From JBCBAP01 sp038532435 (GTDB lineage Bacteria; Pseudomonadota; Alphaproteobacteria; Rhodobacterales; Rhodobacteraceae), in assembly GCA_038532435.1 (NCBI GenBank), contig JBCBAP010000014.1, positions 7,692 through 71,691 of the forward strand: DNA of 64,000 nt, read 5' to 3'. Below, one piece after another: positions 42,743 through 51,515 of this stretch. The notes under the pieces are model-generated. The model searched no databases. It was not told where the DNA came from and saw only the letters and a program-made list of their open reading frames with translations. Positions within the stretch are counted from its first letter, which is position 1, and each line of letters opens with the position of its first letter. A program made the translations under genes and the position numbers.

Positions 42743-43756
42743 GTGCTGGGGGTTCTGAAACGGCTTAGGTTGCGCCTGCGACGCAGGCGGCTCCAACTGC
42801 GGGCGCTTCGCAAGCTCGCGGAGCTGTCGGTTCGTCAGGACCGCACCGCCGACACCTCCCCGGAAGACATCCTGCTCTTTGCTACCGTGCGCAACGAAGC
42901 GGACCGGTTGCCCTACTTTTTCGACTACTACCGGCGGCTCGGCGTGGATCGCTTCTTCTTCGTCGACAACGGATCGGATGACGGCACGCGGGAGTGGTTG
43001 GAGGCGCAGCCGGATACCTCCGTGTGGACCACAAAGGCGAGCTACAAACGGGCGCGGTTCGGATGCGACTGGATCAACGGTCTGCTGGCGCGTCACGGGC
43101 GAGGGCACTGGGTGCTCGTCGTCGATGTGGACGAGTTTCTGGTCTATCCTCATTCGGACGTGCGGCCCCTGCGGGCGCTCACTGAATGGCTTGACGCTTC
43201 CGCAGTGAAATCCTTCGCAGCAATGCTGGTGGATATGTATTCCACACGGCCCATCGAGGAGGCTCGATACACGCCCGGGCAGAACCCGTTCGAGGTGCTC
43301 GATCACTTCGATTCCGGCAACTACTCGATCAAGCGAGACTGGACGCACGACGGTTTGTGGATCCAGGGCGGGCCGCGTATGCGGGTTTTGTTTGACGAGT
43401 CACCCGATCAGGCGCCCGCTCTGAATAAAATTCCGCTCGTTAAATGGTCCCGCGGCACCGTATACTTAAGCTCTACTCACAGTTTACTGCCCCGAGGTCT
43501 CAATCGCGTTTACGATGAGTGGGGTGGGGAAAAGCCGTCCGGATGCCTTCTTCACGCCAAGTTTCTGAACCTTTTGACCGATAAAGCTGAGGAAGAAATG
43601 CTGCGGCGCCAACATTATGCTGGCAGTCGCGAATACATTGCGTATCGTGCAAGACTGGGGCAGGGGCGATCCCTCCAAAACGAATGGTCTGTCCGGTATC
43701 GCGGATGGCGACAACTAGAACAGCTGGGCCTCATGTCGTCCGGCGGGTGGATTTAG
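42743..43756 (+). CDS. Glycosyltransferase (Glyco_tranf_2_4-like)
   Basis: 337 residues from GTG 42743. The segment LLFATVRNEADRLPYFFDYY and FFFVDNGSDDGTREWLEAQP mark the Glyco_tranf_2_4/GT92-like group; VLVVDVDEFLVYP supplies the DxD metal motif. Basic N-terminus (RLRLRLRRRRLQLRALRKL) suggests contact with the membrane. It is followed three bases on by the next gene. Confidence 0.85.
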   Translation: MLGVLKRLRLRLRRRRLQLRALRKLAELSVRQDRTADTSPEDILLFATVRNEADRLPYFFDYYRRLGVDRFFFVDNGSDDGTREWLEAQPDTSVWTTKASYKRARFGCDWINGLLARHGRGHWVLVVDVDEFLVYPHSDVRPLRALTEWLDASAVKSFAAMLVDMYSTRPIEEARYTPGQNPFEVLDHFDSGNYSIKRDWTHDGLWIQGGPRMRVLFDESPDQAPALNKIPLVKWSRGTVYLSSTHSLLPRGLNRVYDEWGGEKPSGCLLHAKFLNLLTDKAEEEMLRRQHYAGSREYIAYRARLGQGRSLQNEWSVRYRGWRQLEQLGLMSSGGWI

Positions 43757-43759
43757 GGG

Positions 43760-45457
43760 ATGGCCAGGCGTATGTTGGGCATCTGCATCATGGCACACAG
43801 CCGACTTTACAGGGTCGGCGAGTTGGCGGAGCACTTCGCAGAACGGGGATGTGCGGTTTCCGTGCACGTGGACACGTGCGCGAATGATCGGGACTTTGCG
43901 ACGCTCAAGGCGCGGCTCGCACCGCTCTCGGACCGGGTGATCCTGGCCAGCCGGCGGCGATGCCCCTGGGGCTCCTTCGCGCTTGCAACAACCGCGGTCG
44001 ATGCCTCTCAGGAGCTGGCAGAGACGTTTCCCGAGATCACGCATGTTTCCCTGGTCAGCGGGTCCTGCCTGCCGATCCGTCCCGTCGAGGATCTGCAGGC
44101 CCATCTTGCGGCCCATCCGGACACGGATTTCGTGGAGTCAAAGCGGTTTGCCGAGGATGACTGGATCCAGGATGGACTGCGGGAGGAGCGGTTCACGCTA
44201 TACTTCCCGTTCAACTGGGCCAAGCAGCGCAGACTGTTCGACGCGGGCGTCGAGGTACAGCGCGCCCTCCGGATCAAGCGTCGCATTCCGGCGCATCTTG
44301 ACCCATCTGTCGGCTCCCAATGGTGGACCCTCTCGCGGGAGACGCTACGGCGCATCGCGCAGGACCCGATGCGGGGGGAGACCGACAGGTTCTTCCGCCA
44401 TGCCTGGATTGCCGACGAAAGCTATGTGCAGACGCTCGTTCGAAACCATGCACGGCGGTGGGTCGACACCTCCCAGACGCTGACGGCGTTCGATCCTCAG
44501 GGCAAGCCGTTCGTCTTCTACGATGATCATGCGCAATTGCTGGAGGCGTCGGACAAGTTTTTCGCCCGGAAGGTTTGGCATGGGGCCCACGGTCTCTACG
44601 ACCGGTACCTGCGGGGGGTCGTGCCCCTTGCCGTCGCACGACGGGACCAGTCGGAGGATCTCGACACCGTGATCGCCGCTGCGCGCAAACAACGCTGCGA
44701 CGGGCGGCAGGGTCTGGTGATGCAGAGCCGGTGCCCGGTGCCCGGTTTCTGGCGCCTGCCGATGACCGCGCGGGACTATCTGGTTCTCGACGGGTTTGAA
44801 GCGGTGTTCCCGGACATCCGGCGCTGGCAGGAGGCGTCGGGCATGGACCGGGCGCACGGACACCTCTTTGCTCGCGACAAGGTGGAATTTGCTGGCGGCA
44901 AGGAGACGGCCCCGGGGGGGCTCACCAACTCCGTCGCCATCCGCGACTGGAACCCAGAACAGTTCCTGCGCAACCTGCTGTGGTCCGCGCGGGAGGACCG
45001 GCAGAGCTTCCTCTTCGATGAGGCGGATGCGCCTGACATGCTGGAGCCCATCGCATGGGATCCCAACGCGCGGGTGGTTGCGATCACCGGGGCCTGGGCG
45101 CTGAACCTGCACCGCAAGATCGGTGAGCCGGCGGCAGAAGTGCGGGCCCGCGCGCTCGCCCTGCGCGCGGCAGAAGCAGAGAAGATTGCGATCCTGCGCG
45201 GGAAGTATGCCCGGGCACGGGTCACGTTCCGAACCCTCGCGGAGGTTCTGCAGGATCCGGAGCGTGCGCTCGATCCGATCCGCGCCGCTCTCGGTGCCGA
45301 TCTTGCCGGACCGGTGCCCGTGCCAGCTGTGGCGCGCAGGCTCGATCAGGTACTTGAGGACATGCGCGCCGTCGGACTGCCCGCGGAGACCATCGGGCCC
45401 ATCACTGCACCGGAGCTGCCCAAGGTCGTTCCTCTGCGCAGCCAGAGCCGCCGTTGA
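43760..45457 (+). CDS. GT14/Branch-like beta-1,6-GlcNAc-transferase-type protein
   Basis: 565 residues. Residues ~5-290 resemble the Branch (GT14) fold: ICIMAHSRLYRVGELAEHFA, VSVHVDTCANDRDF, CPWGSFALATTAVDASQEL, VSLVSGSCLPIRPVEDLQAH and GSQWWTLSRETLRRIA. The C-terminal ~270 residues form a separate domain (probably DUF5928 type), with SFLFDEADAPDMLEP and a helical tail. In bacteria these proteins are of unknown acceptor. It overlaps the sulfotransferase start. Confidence 0.8.
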   Translation: MARRMLGICIMAHSRLYRVGELAEHFAERGCAVSVHVDTCANDRDFATLKARLAPLSDRVILASRRRCPWGSFALATTAVDASQELAETFPEITHVSLVSGSCLPIRPVEDLQAHLAAHPDTDFVESKRFAEDDWIQDGLREERFTLYFPFNWAKQRRLFDAGVEVQRALRIKRRIPAHLDPSVGSQWWTLSRETLRRIAQDPMRGETDRFFRHAWIADESYVQTLVRNHARRWVDTSQTLTAFDPQGKPFVFYDDHAQLLEASDKFFARKVWHGAHGLYDRYLRGVVPLAVARRDQSEDLDTVIAAARKQRCDGRQGLVMQSRCPVPGFWRLPMTARDYLVLDGFEAVFPDIRRWQEASGMDRAHGHLFARDKVEFAGGKETAPGGLTNSVAIRDWNPEQFLRNLLWSAREDRQSFLFDEADAPDMLEPIAWDPNARVVAITGAWALNLHRKIGEPAAEVRARALALRAAEAEKIAILRGKYARARVTFRTLAEVLQDPERALDPIRAALGADLAGPVPVPAVARRLDQVLEDMRAVGLPAETIGPITAPELPKVVPLRSQSRR

Positions 45458-46935
45458 CAGAGACGGGCACGGCTCCACGCTACTTCGTGATCTACGGAGT
45501 TATGCGGACCGGGTCCAACCTGTTGGAGCGCAAGCTCGCGCAATTTGACGGCATCGCCTGCCATGGAGAACTGTTCAACGCGGCCTTCATCGGGTCGGCG
45601 AACCGGGATCGGTTCGTAGGCATGACCGTGGCGGAGCGGGACACGGATCCGATCCGGTTTCTTGAGCGAATGGTCGAGCGATCGGACGGGGACCTGCCGG
45701 GATTTCGCCTGTTTCACGATCACGATCCCCGCGTGCTGGCCCACACGATCGCGGACCCGACATGCAGGAAGATCGTCCTGCGGCGGCCCGTGCTGGAAAG
45801 CTACGTTTCGCTCAAGATCGCGCGGAAGACGGATCAGTGGCTGATCGGCAATGTCCGCGCCCGGCGCAGCGCAAAGGTGGTGTTCGACGCAGCCGAGTTT
45901 GCCGCCTATCGCGCGGCGACGGAGCGGTTCTACGCGGATCTGAAGCGCAGACTGCAGGTGAGCGGTCAGGGCGCGTTCGATCTTACCTATGACGATGTGC
46001 AGTCCGTGGAGGTGCTGAACGGCCTCGCCCGCTATCTGGGCTGCGACACGCCGCTGGAGGGGTTCGAGGACACGATCCAGCGGCAGAACCCGGGGCCCTT
46101 GTCGGAGAAGGTCGAGAATTACGACGAGATGGTCGCAGCCCTCGGGGCGGCGCAGGTGGAGCCGGTTCTGGAGGAGACCTCCGGTCCCCTTGGCGGGCTC
46201 AAGCACTTCTCCGCCTCCCTGACTCGGCCGATCCTCTACGCGGCTATTCCGGGCGGTCCGAACCGGGCGGTGCGGCACTGGCTCAACGCCATGGACGACG
46301 CGGATCCGGAGAGCCCGCTGACCCGGTTCGAAAACCGCAAGGCGTTGAGCGACTGGCAGTTGGAACGGCCGGACCATGCGACCTTCACCATCGTGCGGCA
46401 TCCGGTGGCACGGGCCTACGACGTGTTTGAGCGGCGCATCCTGCCGGGGGGCGCACGCGACTTCCCCGTCGTGCGCGCGTATCTGCGGGACGTGCGGGGC
46501 ATGCAGGTGCCTGACGATGCGGTGTTCGCGGCGGGGGCGGAGGCGCTTTCCGCCGCGGGATACGACGCGGCGGCCCATAGAGCCGCGTTCGGGGTGTTCC
46601 TCGACTACCTGCGGGCCAACCTGAACGGGCAGACACCACACCGGATTGACGGACGCTGGGCGCCCCAGCACAGGTTCGTCGAAGGGTTCTCGCGGGTCAC
46701 GCCGCTAACGCTGGTGGAGCAGGAGGAAAGGGTCGTGAAGGCCGCGGCCTATCTGCGGACGGCGACCGGACAGGATGACATCCGCAACGCAGCCCTGCGC
46801 AACGGGCGGGCGGCGTACCGATTTCCCCTTGCGGAGATCTGGTCGGAAAACGTGGAAGCGTTTACGCGCGCCGTCTATGGGCGGGACTATCTCGCGTTCG
46901 GCTTCCGGACCTGGCAGCCGGATCCGGAGGGCTGA
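45454..46935 (+). CDS. Two-domain sulfotransferase
   Basis: 493 residues from TTG 45454, overlapping the previous stop (TTGA). The first domain (~1-215) has a PAPS-binding type loop VIYGVMRTGSNLLERKLAQF and IVLRRPVLESYVSLKIARKT. The second (~245-493) has a degenerate loop (LYAAIPGGPNRAVRHWLNAM) and FTIVRHPVARAYDVFERRI, the usual second half of a sulfotransferase-family 2 site. A fused tandem of this kind is unusual. It ends the glycan cluster, converging on ptsN with three bases between, and suggests a sulfated surface glycan. Confidence 0.82.
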   Translation: MTETGTAPRYFVIYGVMRTGSNLLERKLAQFDGIACHGELFNAAFIGSANRDRFVGMTVAERDTDPIRFLERMVERSDGDLPGFRLFHDHDPRVLAHTIADPTCRKIVLRRPVLESYVSLKIARKTDQWLIGNVRARRSAKVVFDAAEFAAYRAATERFYADLKRRLQVSGQGAFDLTYDDVQSVEVLNGLARYLGCDTPLEGFEDTIQRQNPGPLSEKVENYDEMVAALGAAQVEPVLEETSGPLGGLKHFSASLTRPILYAAIPGGPNRAVRHWLNAMDDADPESPLTRFENRKALSDWQLERPDHATFTIVRHPVARAYDVFERRILPGGARDFPVVRAYLRDVRGMQVPDDAVFAAGAEALSAAGYDAAAHRAAFGVFLDYLRANLNGQTPHRIDGRWAPQHRFVEGFSRVTPLTLVEQEERVVKAAAYLRTATGQDDIRNAALRNGRAAYRFPLAEIWSENVEAFTRAVYGRDYLAFGFRTWQPDPEG

Positions 46936-46938
46936 GGA

Positions 46939-47403
46939 TCAGGCGGCCTGGGAGGCTGCGGGCTCCGTCAGGATCGCGAAGAGGGCTGCTGCATCCTCTG
47001 TCGACCGAAGCTTCTCACACACGGTGCGGTCCCGCAGGGTGCGGGAGACGCGGGCAAGCGCACGCAGATGCTCCGCCCCCGCCTGTTCCGGCGCGAGCAG
47101 GACGAAGACGAGGTCGACGGGACGCCCGTCGACCGCATCGAAATCCACAGGCTTCTCGAGTGTGGCAAAAAGCCCCACGACGCGATCAAGCTCCGGCAGG
47201 CGGGCATGAGGGATCGCCACGCCACCGCCAACACCGGTCGGGCCGAGAGATTCGCGCTGTTGCATCGCCTCGAACGTCGGGTCGGCGCGAAGGTCGTACA
47301 CCTCCTCCGCCAACTCCGCCATGTCCAGCAGGAGCTTCTTCTTGCTGCTGGTGCGAAAGCGTGCACGCACAGCGTCAGAACGAATGATCTGTGTAAGCTC
47401 CAT
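46939..47403 (-). CDS. ptsN: Nitrogen PTS IIA protein
   Basis: 154 residues. The phosphorylated His lies in GGGVAIPHARLPELDRVV; RTSSKKKLLLDMAELAEEVY and LVFVLLAPEQAGAEHLRALA are family typical. EIIA(Ntr) takes phosphate from the nitrogen PTS and regulates potassium transport, envelope functions and nitrogen metabolism by protein contact. It is the last gene of the rpoN-hpf-ptsN group, 45 bases after hpf. Confidence 0.93.
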   Translation of the reverse strand: MELTQIIRSDAVRARFRTSSKKKLLLDMAELAEEVYDLRADPTFEAMQQRESLGPTGVGGGVAIPHARLPELDRVVGLFATLEKPVDFDAVDGRPVDLVFVLLAPEQAGAEHLRALARVSRTLRDRTVCEKLRSTEDAAALFAILTEPAASQAA

Positions 47404-47448
47404 GAAGGGGCCCCGTGGTTCGTGTCGATTAGGCAGAGTGGCAGGCTG

Positions 47449-48024
47449 CTATGTTGCTGGCCTGGGATCAATCCATCCGATGTTCCCGTCGTCGCGGGTG
47501 TAAACCACATTTACGCCGCCATTGGAAGTGTTGCGAAACACTAAAAACGGGGCCTCTTTCAACTCCATCTGCATGACCGCTTCACCAACGGACAACGCCT
47601 GCATCTGGGTCTCCATCTCCGCCACGATGATGGGCTGGAGCGTTGCCGGCTCCTCATCTTCGCGGTGGACGCCGTTGGCAAGGATGTAGGACGGGGCACC
47701 GATAGTTTCAATCGGGTCCTGACGATCCTTGTGATGATCCTTCAGCCGACGCTTGTACCTGCGGAGCTGCTTTTCCATCTTGTCGGCGGAACTGTCAAAG
47801 GCCGCATAGATCTCCGTCGCCCGCGCCCGCGCCTGTGTGCTCAGGCCCGTGGAGAGGTGAACGGAGGCGTCGCAAACATACTCATGGGCATCGCGGGAAA
47901 ACGTGACGACCGCCTCGGTCGCCTTATCGAGATACTTGCCGGTCAGGTCCTCAAGCCGGTCCTGCACGTGGCTGCGCATGGCCTCTCCGAGGTCGAGGTG
48001 TTTTCCGTTGATTTGCAGTCTCAT
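47449..48024 (-). CDS. hpf: Long ribosome hibernation-promoting factor
   Basis: 191 residues, the long form. The N-terminal S30AE domain begins MRLQINGKHLDLGEAMRSHV; a linker of ~40 residues follows; the C-terminal dimerisation domain (MQALSVGEAVMQMELKEAPF, GNIGWIDPR) promotes 100S ribosomes in stationary phase. It lies between rpoN and ptsN, its usual place in alphaproteobacteria. Confidence 0.93.
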   Translation of the reverse strand: MRLQINGKHLDLGEAMRSHVQDRLEDLTGKYLDKATEAVVTFSRDAHEYVCDASVHLSTGLSTQARARATEIYAAFDSSADKMEKQLRRYKRRLKDHHKDRQDPIETIGAPSYILANGVHREDEEPATLQPIIVAEMETQMQALSVGEAVMQMELKEAPFLVFRNTSNGGVNVVYTRDDGNIGWIDPRPAT

Positions 48025-48143
48025 GAGCTCTCCTTCAAATCTGGAGCGGTGCGCAGGCGGGATGCGCGTGCACCCTTCAGCGGGTCGTCCCGGGGTCGGA
48101 GAGGCAGGGGCGGGGTCTGTTGGTACTCTCCCGCCGCGCGGTA

Positions 48144-49601
48144 CTAGCCCTGGTGCTGGCCAGCTTTCTCACGACGTCTCTGAACAGAGGACGGGATACC
48201 CATGCCCTCACGATATTTCGCAATCGTGCGGCGTGCAATATCGACGCCGTCCGCCTTGAGCAAAGCGAGGATCTTGTCATCCGACAGCGGCTTTGCCGGT
48301 TCTTCCTTATCAATCAGACGCTTAATGCGATCCTGAACGGCGCGTGAGGCAAGGTTTGCCTCTCCGCTCGTGTCGCGCAGGGCCTGTATGAAGAAAAATT
48401 TCAATTCAAAAGTTCCACGATCGCAGTGGAGAAACTTGTTGTTCACCACGCGGGAGATGGTCGATTCGTGCACCCCGATCTCCGTCGCGATGGTGGCCAT
48501 CGTGAGCGGTTTGAGGGCGTGCAGGCCTTCCCGGAAAAACCCGTCCTGGTGCCTTGCGATGGCCGAGGCGGCGTCGAGGATGGTGCGGGCACGCTGATCG
48601 ATTGCCTTCATCAGGAAGGTCGCGTTGGCGCGGCATTCGGAGATGAAGGTCTCGACCTCCTCCCCCTGGGCGGACAGATCGCGCGTGTAGGTGTTGTTGA
48701 GGAGGACCCGCGGCATCGTCTCCGTGTTCAGGTCCACGGTCCAGCCGCCGGTGTCGTTGGGGCGGATGAACACGTCGGGCACCGCCTGCTCCACCGGATC
48801 GGCGGAGAAGGCCCGGCCCGGTCGCGGGTTGAGCAGCCGGACCTGTGCAAGCAGATCGGACAGGGCGTCCGACTGCGCGCCGCAAAGCTTCGCGAGCTCC
48901 TTGATCCGGCCCGCAGCGATCATGTGGAGATTTTCCAGGAGGGCGGCCATCGCCTCCGTGAGCTGATCCGCCTCTTGAAGCTGCAAGCGGAGGCAGTCGG
49001 ACAGGTCGCGCGCACCGATGCCCACCGGGTCGCAGGCCTGCAGGAGCGCGAGCCCGTCGTCGAGCTCCCCGCTCATCACGCCGTAGCGGTCGGCAATCTC
49101 GAACAGCGGCGCGGCGAGGTAGCCGTCCGCATTCAACTCATCCACGAGCGCGAGCGCCATGGTCTTTGCCTCGGGCTTCGCGCCGGGGGCGATGGTGATC
49201 TGTTCGATGAGGTGATCGCGCAGTGTGGGCGGCTTGCTGAGTTGCAGCTCGCCCGGATCCTCCTGGCTGCCACGGGCAAAATCGGTGCCCATCCGCTCCG
49301 CCCTGTCGGCGGGGGCCTCGTCATAGAGGTTCTGGCGACCGGTATCGAACTCCTCCGACGCGTTGCCCGGATTGGTGGCACTCAGGTGGGAGTCTGTCGT
49401 CATTGTGGTGTCCGACGGAGGTGCGGCAGCTGCCGTACCACCATCGTCGAGCTCCAGGAGGGGGTTGCGCTCAGACTCCGCGCGGAGGAACGCGGTCAGT
49501 TCCACATTCGTGAGCTGCAGGAGATGAATCGCCTGACGCAACTGCGGCGTCATCCGCAATTGCTGGGTTTGCTTGACCTCTAACCGTGGGGATAGAGCCA
49601 T
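48144..49601 (-). CDS. rpoN: RNA polymerase sigma-54 factor
   Basis: 485 residues. The Gln-rich activator-interaction region I (MALSPRLEVKQTQQLRMTPQ), a core-binding region, the HTH (IGVHESTISRVVNNKFLHC) and the RpoN box (ARRTIAKYRE, ~460-470) are all present. It drives activator-dependent promoters such as the one seen before glnK here. It is followed by hpf and ptsN and preceded by lptB after 17 bases. Confidence 0.96.
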   Translation of the reverse strand: MALSPRLEVKQTQQLRMTPQLRQAIHLLQLTNVELTAFLRAESERNPLLELDDGGTAAAAPPSDTTMTTDSHLSATNPGNASEEFDTGRQNLYDEAPADRAERMGTDFARGSQEDPGELQLSKPPTLRDHLIEQITIAPGAKPEAKTMALALVDELNADGYLAAPLFEIADRYGVMSGELDDGLALLQACDPVGIGARDLSDCLRLQLQEADQLTEAMAALLENLHMIAAGRIKELAKLCGAQSDALSDLLAQVRLLNPRPGRAFSADPVEQAVPDVFIRPNDTGGWTVDLNTETMPRVLLNNTYTRDLSAQGEEVETFISECRANATFLMKAIDQRARTILDAASAIARHQDGFFREGLHALKPLTMATIATEIGVHESTISRVVNNKFLHCDRGTFELKFFFIQALRDTSGEANLASRAVQDRIKRLIDKEEPAKPLSDDKILALLKADGVDIARRTIAKYREGMGIPSSVQRRREKAGQHQG

Positions 49602-49618
49602 GCGTTCTGTCGGCCCTC

Positions 49619-50377
49619 CTAAAGCCTGAAACCTTCGCCGAGATAGACCCGGCGCACGTTGCTGTCCGCGACCACATCGTCCGGCGTGCCGGACATCAGC
49701 ACCTTTCCGTCATGAAGGATGTAGGCCCGGTCGATGATCTCGAGTGTTTCCCTTACATTGTGATCGGTGATGAGAACACCGATACCGCGATCCTTAAGAT
49801 GACGGACAAGGTCCCGGATCTCTCCCACCGCGATCGGGTCGACACCCGCAAATGGTTCATCAAGAAGGATATATGACGGTCGCGACGCAAGGCAGCGTGC
49901 GATTTCGACGCGCCTGCGCTCCCCGCCCGACAGGGCGATGGAGGGGGTGCGGCGCAGATGGGTAATGGAGAATTCGGCGAGCAGTTCGTCGAGCTGGTTC
50001 TCCCGTTTGCGCCTGTCCTTCTCGCTGAGCTCCAGCACCGCGCGGATGTTGCCCTCCACCGTGAGACCGCGGAAGATCGATGCCTCCTGCGGCAGGTAGC
50101 CGATGCCAAGCTTCGCCCGCCGGTACATGGGCAGGGTCGTCACCTCCTGCCCATCGACGGAGATCGTGCCCGCATCGGGCAGCACCAGACCTGTGACGGA
50201 GTAGAAACAGGTTGTCTTGCCCGCGCCGTTCGGGCCGAGCAGGCCGATCACCTCGCCCCGGCGCAGTTCCAGCGAGATATCGCGGAGCACCGGGCGGCTC
50301 TTGTAGCTCTTGCCGAGGTTGCGGACAAAGAGGCCCTGATCGCCATCCTGAACCGTGAGCAGCGGGGCGTTCATCAC
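49619..50377 (-). CDS. lptB: LPS export ATPase
   Basis: 252 residues. Walker A GLLGPNGAGKTTCFYSVTG, signature LSGGERRRVEIARCLAS, Walker B YILLDEPFAGVDPIA and H-loop VLITDHNVRETLEI. It powers extraction of LPS from the inner membrane with LptFG (not in the window). Its start overlaps the lptA stop by four bases. Confidence 0.95.
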   Translation of the reverse strand: MMNAPLLTVQDGDQGLFVRNLGKSYKSRPVLRDISLELRRGEVIGLLGPNGAGKTTCFYSVTGLVLPDAGTISVDGQEVTTLPMYRRAKLGIGYLPQEASIFRGLTVEGNIRAVLELSEKDRRKRENQLDELLAEFSITHLRRTPSIALSGGERRRVEIARCLASRPSYILLDEPFAGVDPIAVGEIRDLVRHLKDRGIGVLITDHNVRETLEIIDRAYILHDGKVLMSGTPDDVVADSNVRRVYLGEGFRL

Positions 50378-50889
50378 TGCGTCTCCGTCGATTGGGGGAC
50401 GATGATGGTGCGGACGCCACCGATGAACTCACCGGTGCCCGCGGTCAGGTCGATCTTCATCTCCCGGGAGGAGAGCGCATTCGGGCCCTGCGTGAGCACC
50501 ACGCCGCCCTTGAGCGTCAGCAGCCCCTCGTTGATGAGGTAGTCCGCCTCTTCTCCCTCGGCGGTTTCGGTGGGGGTGGAAAAGAACACGTTGCCGACCG
50601 CGATCAGACGTTCGATGCCCGCGGCCTGTGTCTCCGTCTCCTCCGCGTAGGTGACGGTCATCATGTCCGCGGTCATCTTCAGGGTCCCCTGTACCGCCGT
50701 CACCCCGCCCGCAAAAATCGCGGTTCCGTCCGCCTGATTGAGGGTCAGGCTCTCCGCCTGGATTTCGATGGGTTGGGACGAATCCTGTTCAAAGCTCGCA
50801 AACGGTGTCGTTTGAGCGAGGGCAATTCCGGCCAACAAAACGCCTGCCGTCAGCAAAATGCTACGCAAATAGGTCATCAAGTTACTCAT
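50374..50889 (-). CDS. lptA: Periplasmic LPS-bridge protein LptA
   Basis: 171 residues from the ATG at 50889, which overlaps the lptC stop (ATGA); a longer frame to 50943 lies in lptC. Signal sequence (LRSILLTAGVLLAGIALAQ), then an OstA-like beta-jellyroll with IEIQAESLTLNQADGTAIFA and LKMTADMMTVTY. It forms the bridge carrying LPS across the periplasm. Confidence 0.9.
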   Translation of the reverse strand: MSNLMTYLRSILLTAGVLLAGIALAQTTPFASFEQDSSQPIEIQAESLTLNQADGTAIFAGGVTAVQGTLKMTADMMTVTYAEETETQAAGIERLIAVGNVFFSTPTETAEGEEADYLINEGLLTLKGGVVLTQGPNALSSREMKIDLTAGTGEFIGGVRTIIVPQSTETQ

Positions 50890-51509
50890 TCTTCTGCGGG
50901 TCTGTCCGGGAGAAGTCGTACCTGAACATTCCCTTCGAACCAAATCATATAGGTTTCGGGCCCGGTTTCGGTGCTGCCATGCTGTTCCGCGCGCATCCGG
51001 TCGGCGCTTATGGTTCCTTGCGGTGTGGAAATACTTACGCGGTTCGGAAGTATCAGGACACTTTCGGAAAGTTTTGCCTCAGCACCTTCGGTGGAGAGCG
51101 CATAGCCGTCCGTGGACTCCAGGGAAATCGCACCCGTCAGCTCGAGCACCTGCGTGAGCTGGTTGTACCCCCCGCCCTCTGCGCTGAAGGCGACTTCCTG
51201 CCCGTCAAACCGGTCAAAGGCGCCGGTGATGTCCTCCATCTCGAACTGGTCCGGATCGTCCGGCAGGGGGCGGGCGAAGCGGGCGTTGAGCACGAAGGGT
51301 TCCTGCTGTTCGGACAGGCCAGAGAAGCGGGGCGCAAGCACCCCCGCCTCCACCGCCGGTTCGCGGGCGATCTCCTCGAAGAAATCGTCGCCGAACTCGC
51401 TGTCCCGGTCGGAAAACAGGAACATGGTGCTCATCAGGGTGATCGCGATCAGGGGGAGGGCGATGCGCAGCAGCCGGACCAGCCGGGAATATGCCTCTGA
51501 CGCCGCCAC
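50886..51509 (-). CDS. lptC: LPS export protein LptC
   Basis: 207 residues with one N-terminal membrane anchor (LLRIALPLIAITLMSTMFLF) and an OstA-like periplasmic domain (~70-200; FDGQEVAFSAEGGGYNQLTQ). It links LptB2FG to LptA. Lies between kdsD (six bases) and lptA (overlap). Confidence 0.9.
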   Translation of the reverse strand: MAASEAYSRLVRLLRIALPLIAITLMSTMFLFSDRDSEFGDDFFEEIAREPAVEAGVLAPRFSGLSEQQEPFVLNARFARPLPDDPDQFEMEDITGAFDRFDGQEVAFSAEGGGYNQLTQVLELTGAISLESTDGYALSTEGAEAKLSESVLILPNRVSISTPQGTISADRMRAEQHGSTETGPETYMIWFEGNVQVRLLPDRPAEE

Positions 51510-51515
51510 GGCCGG

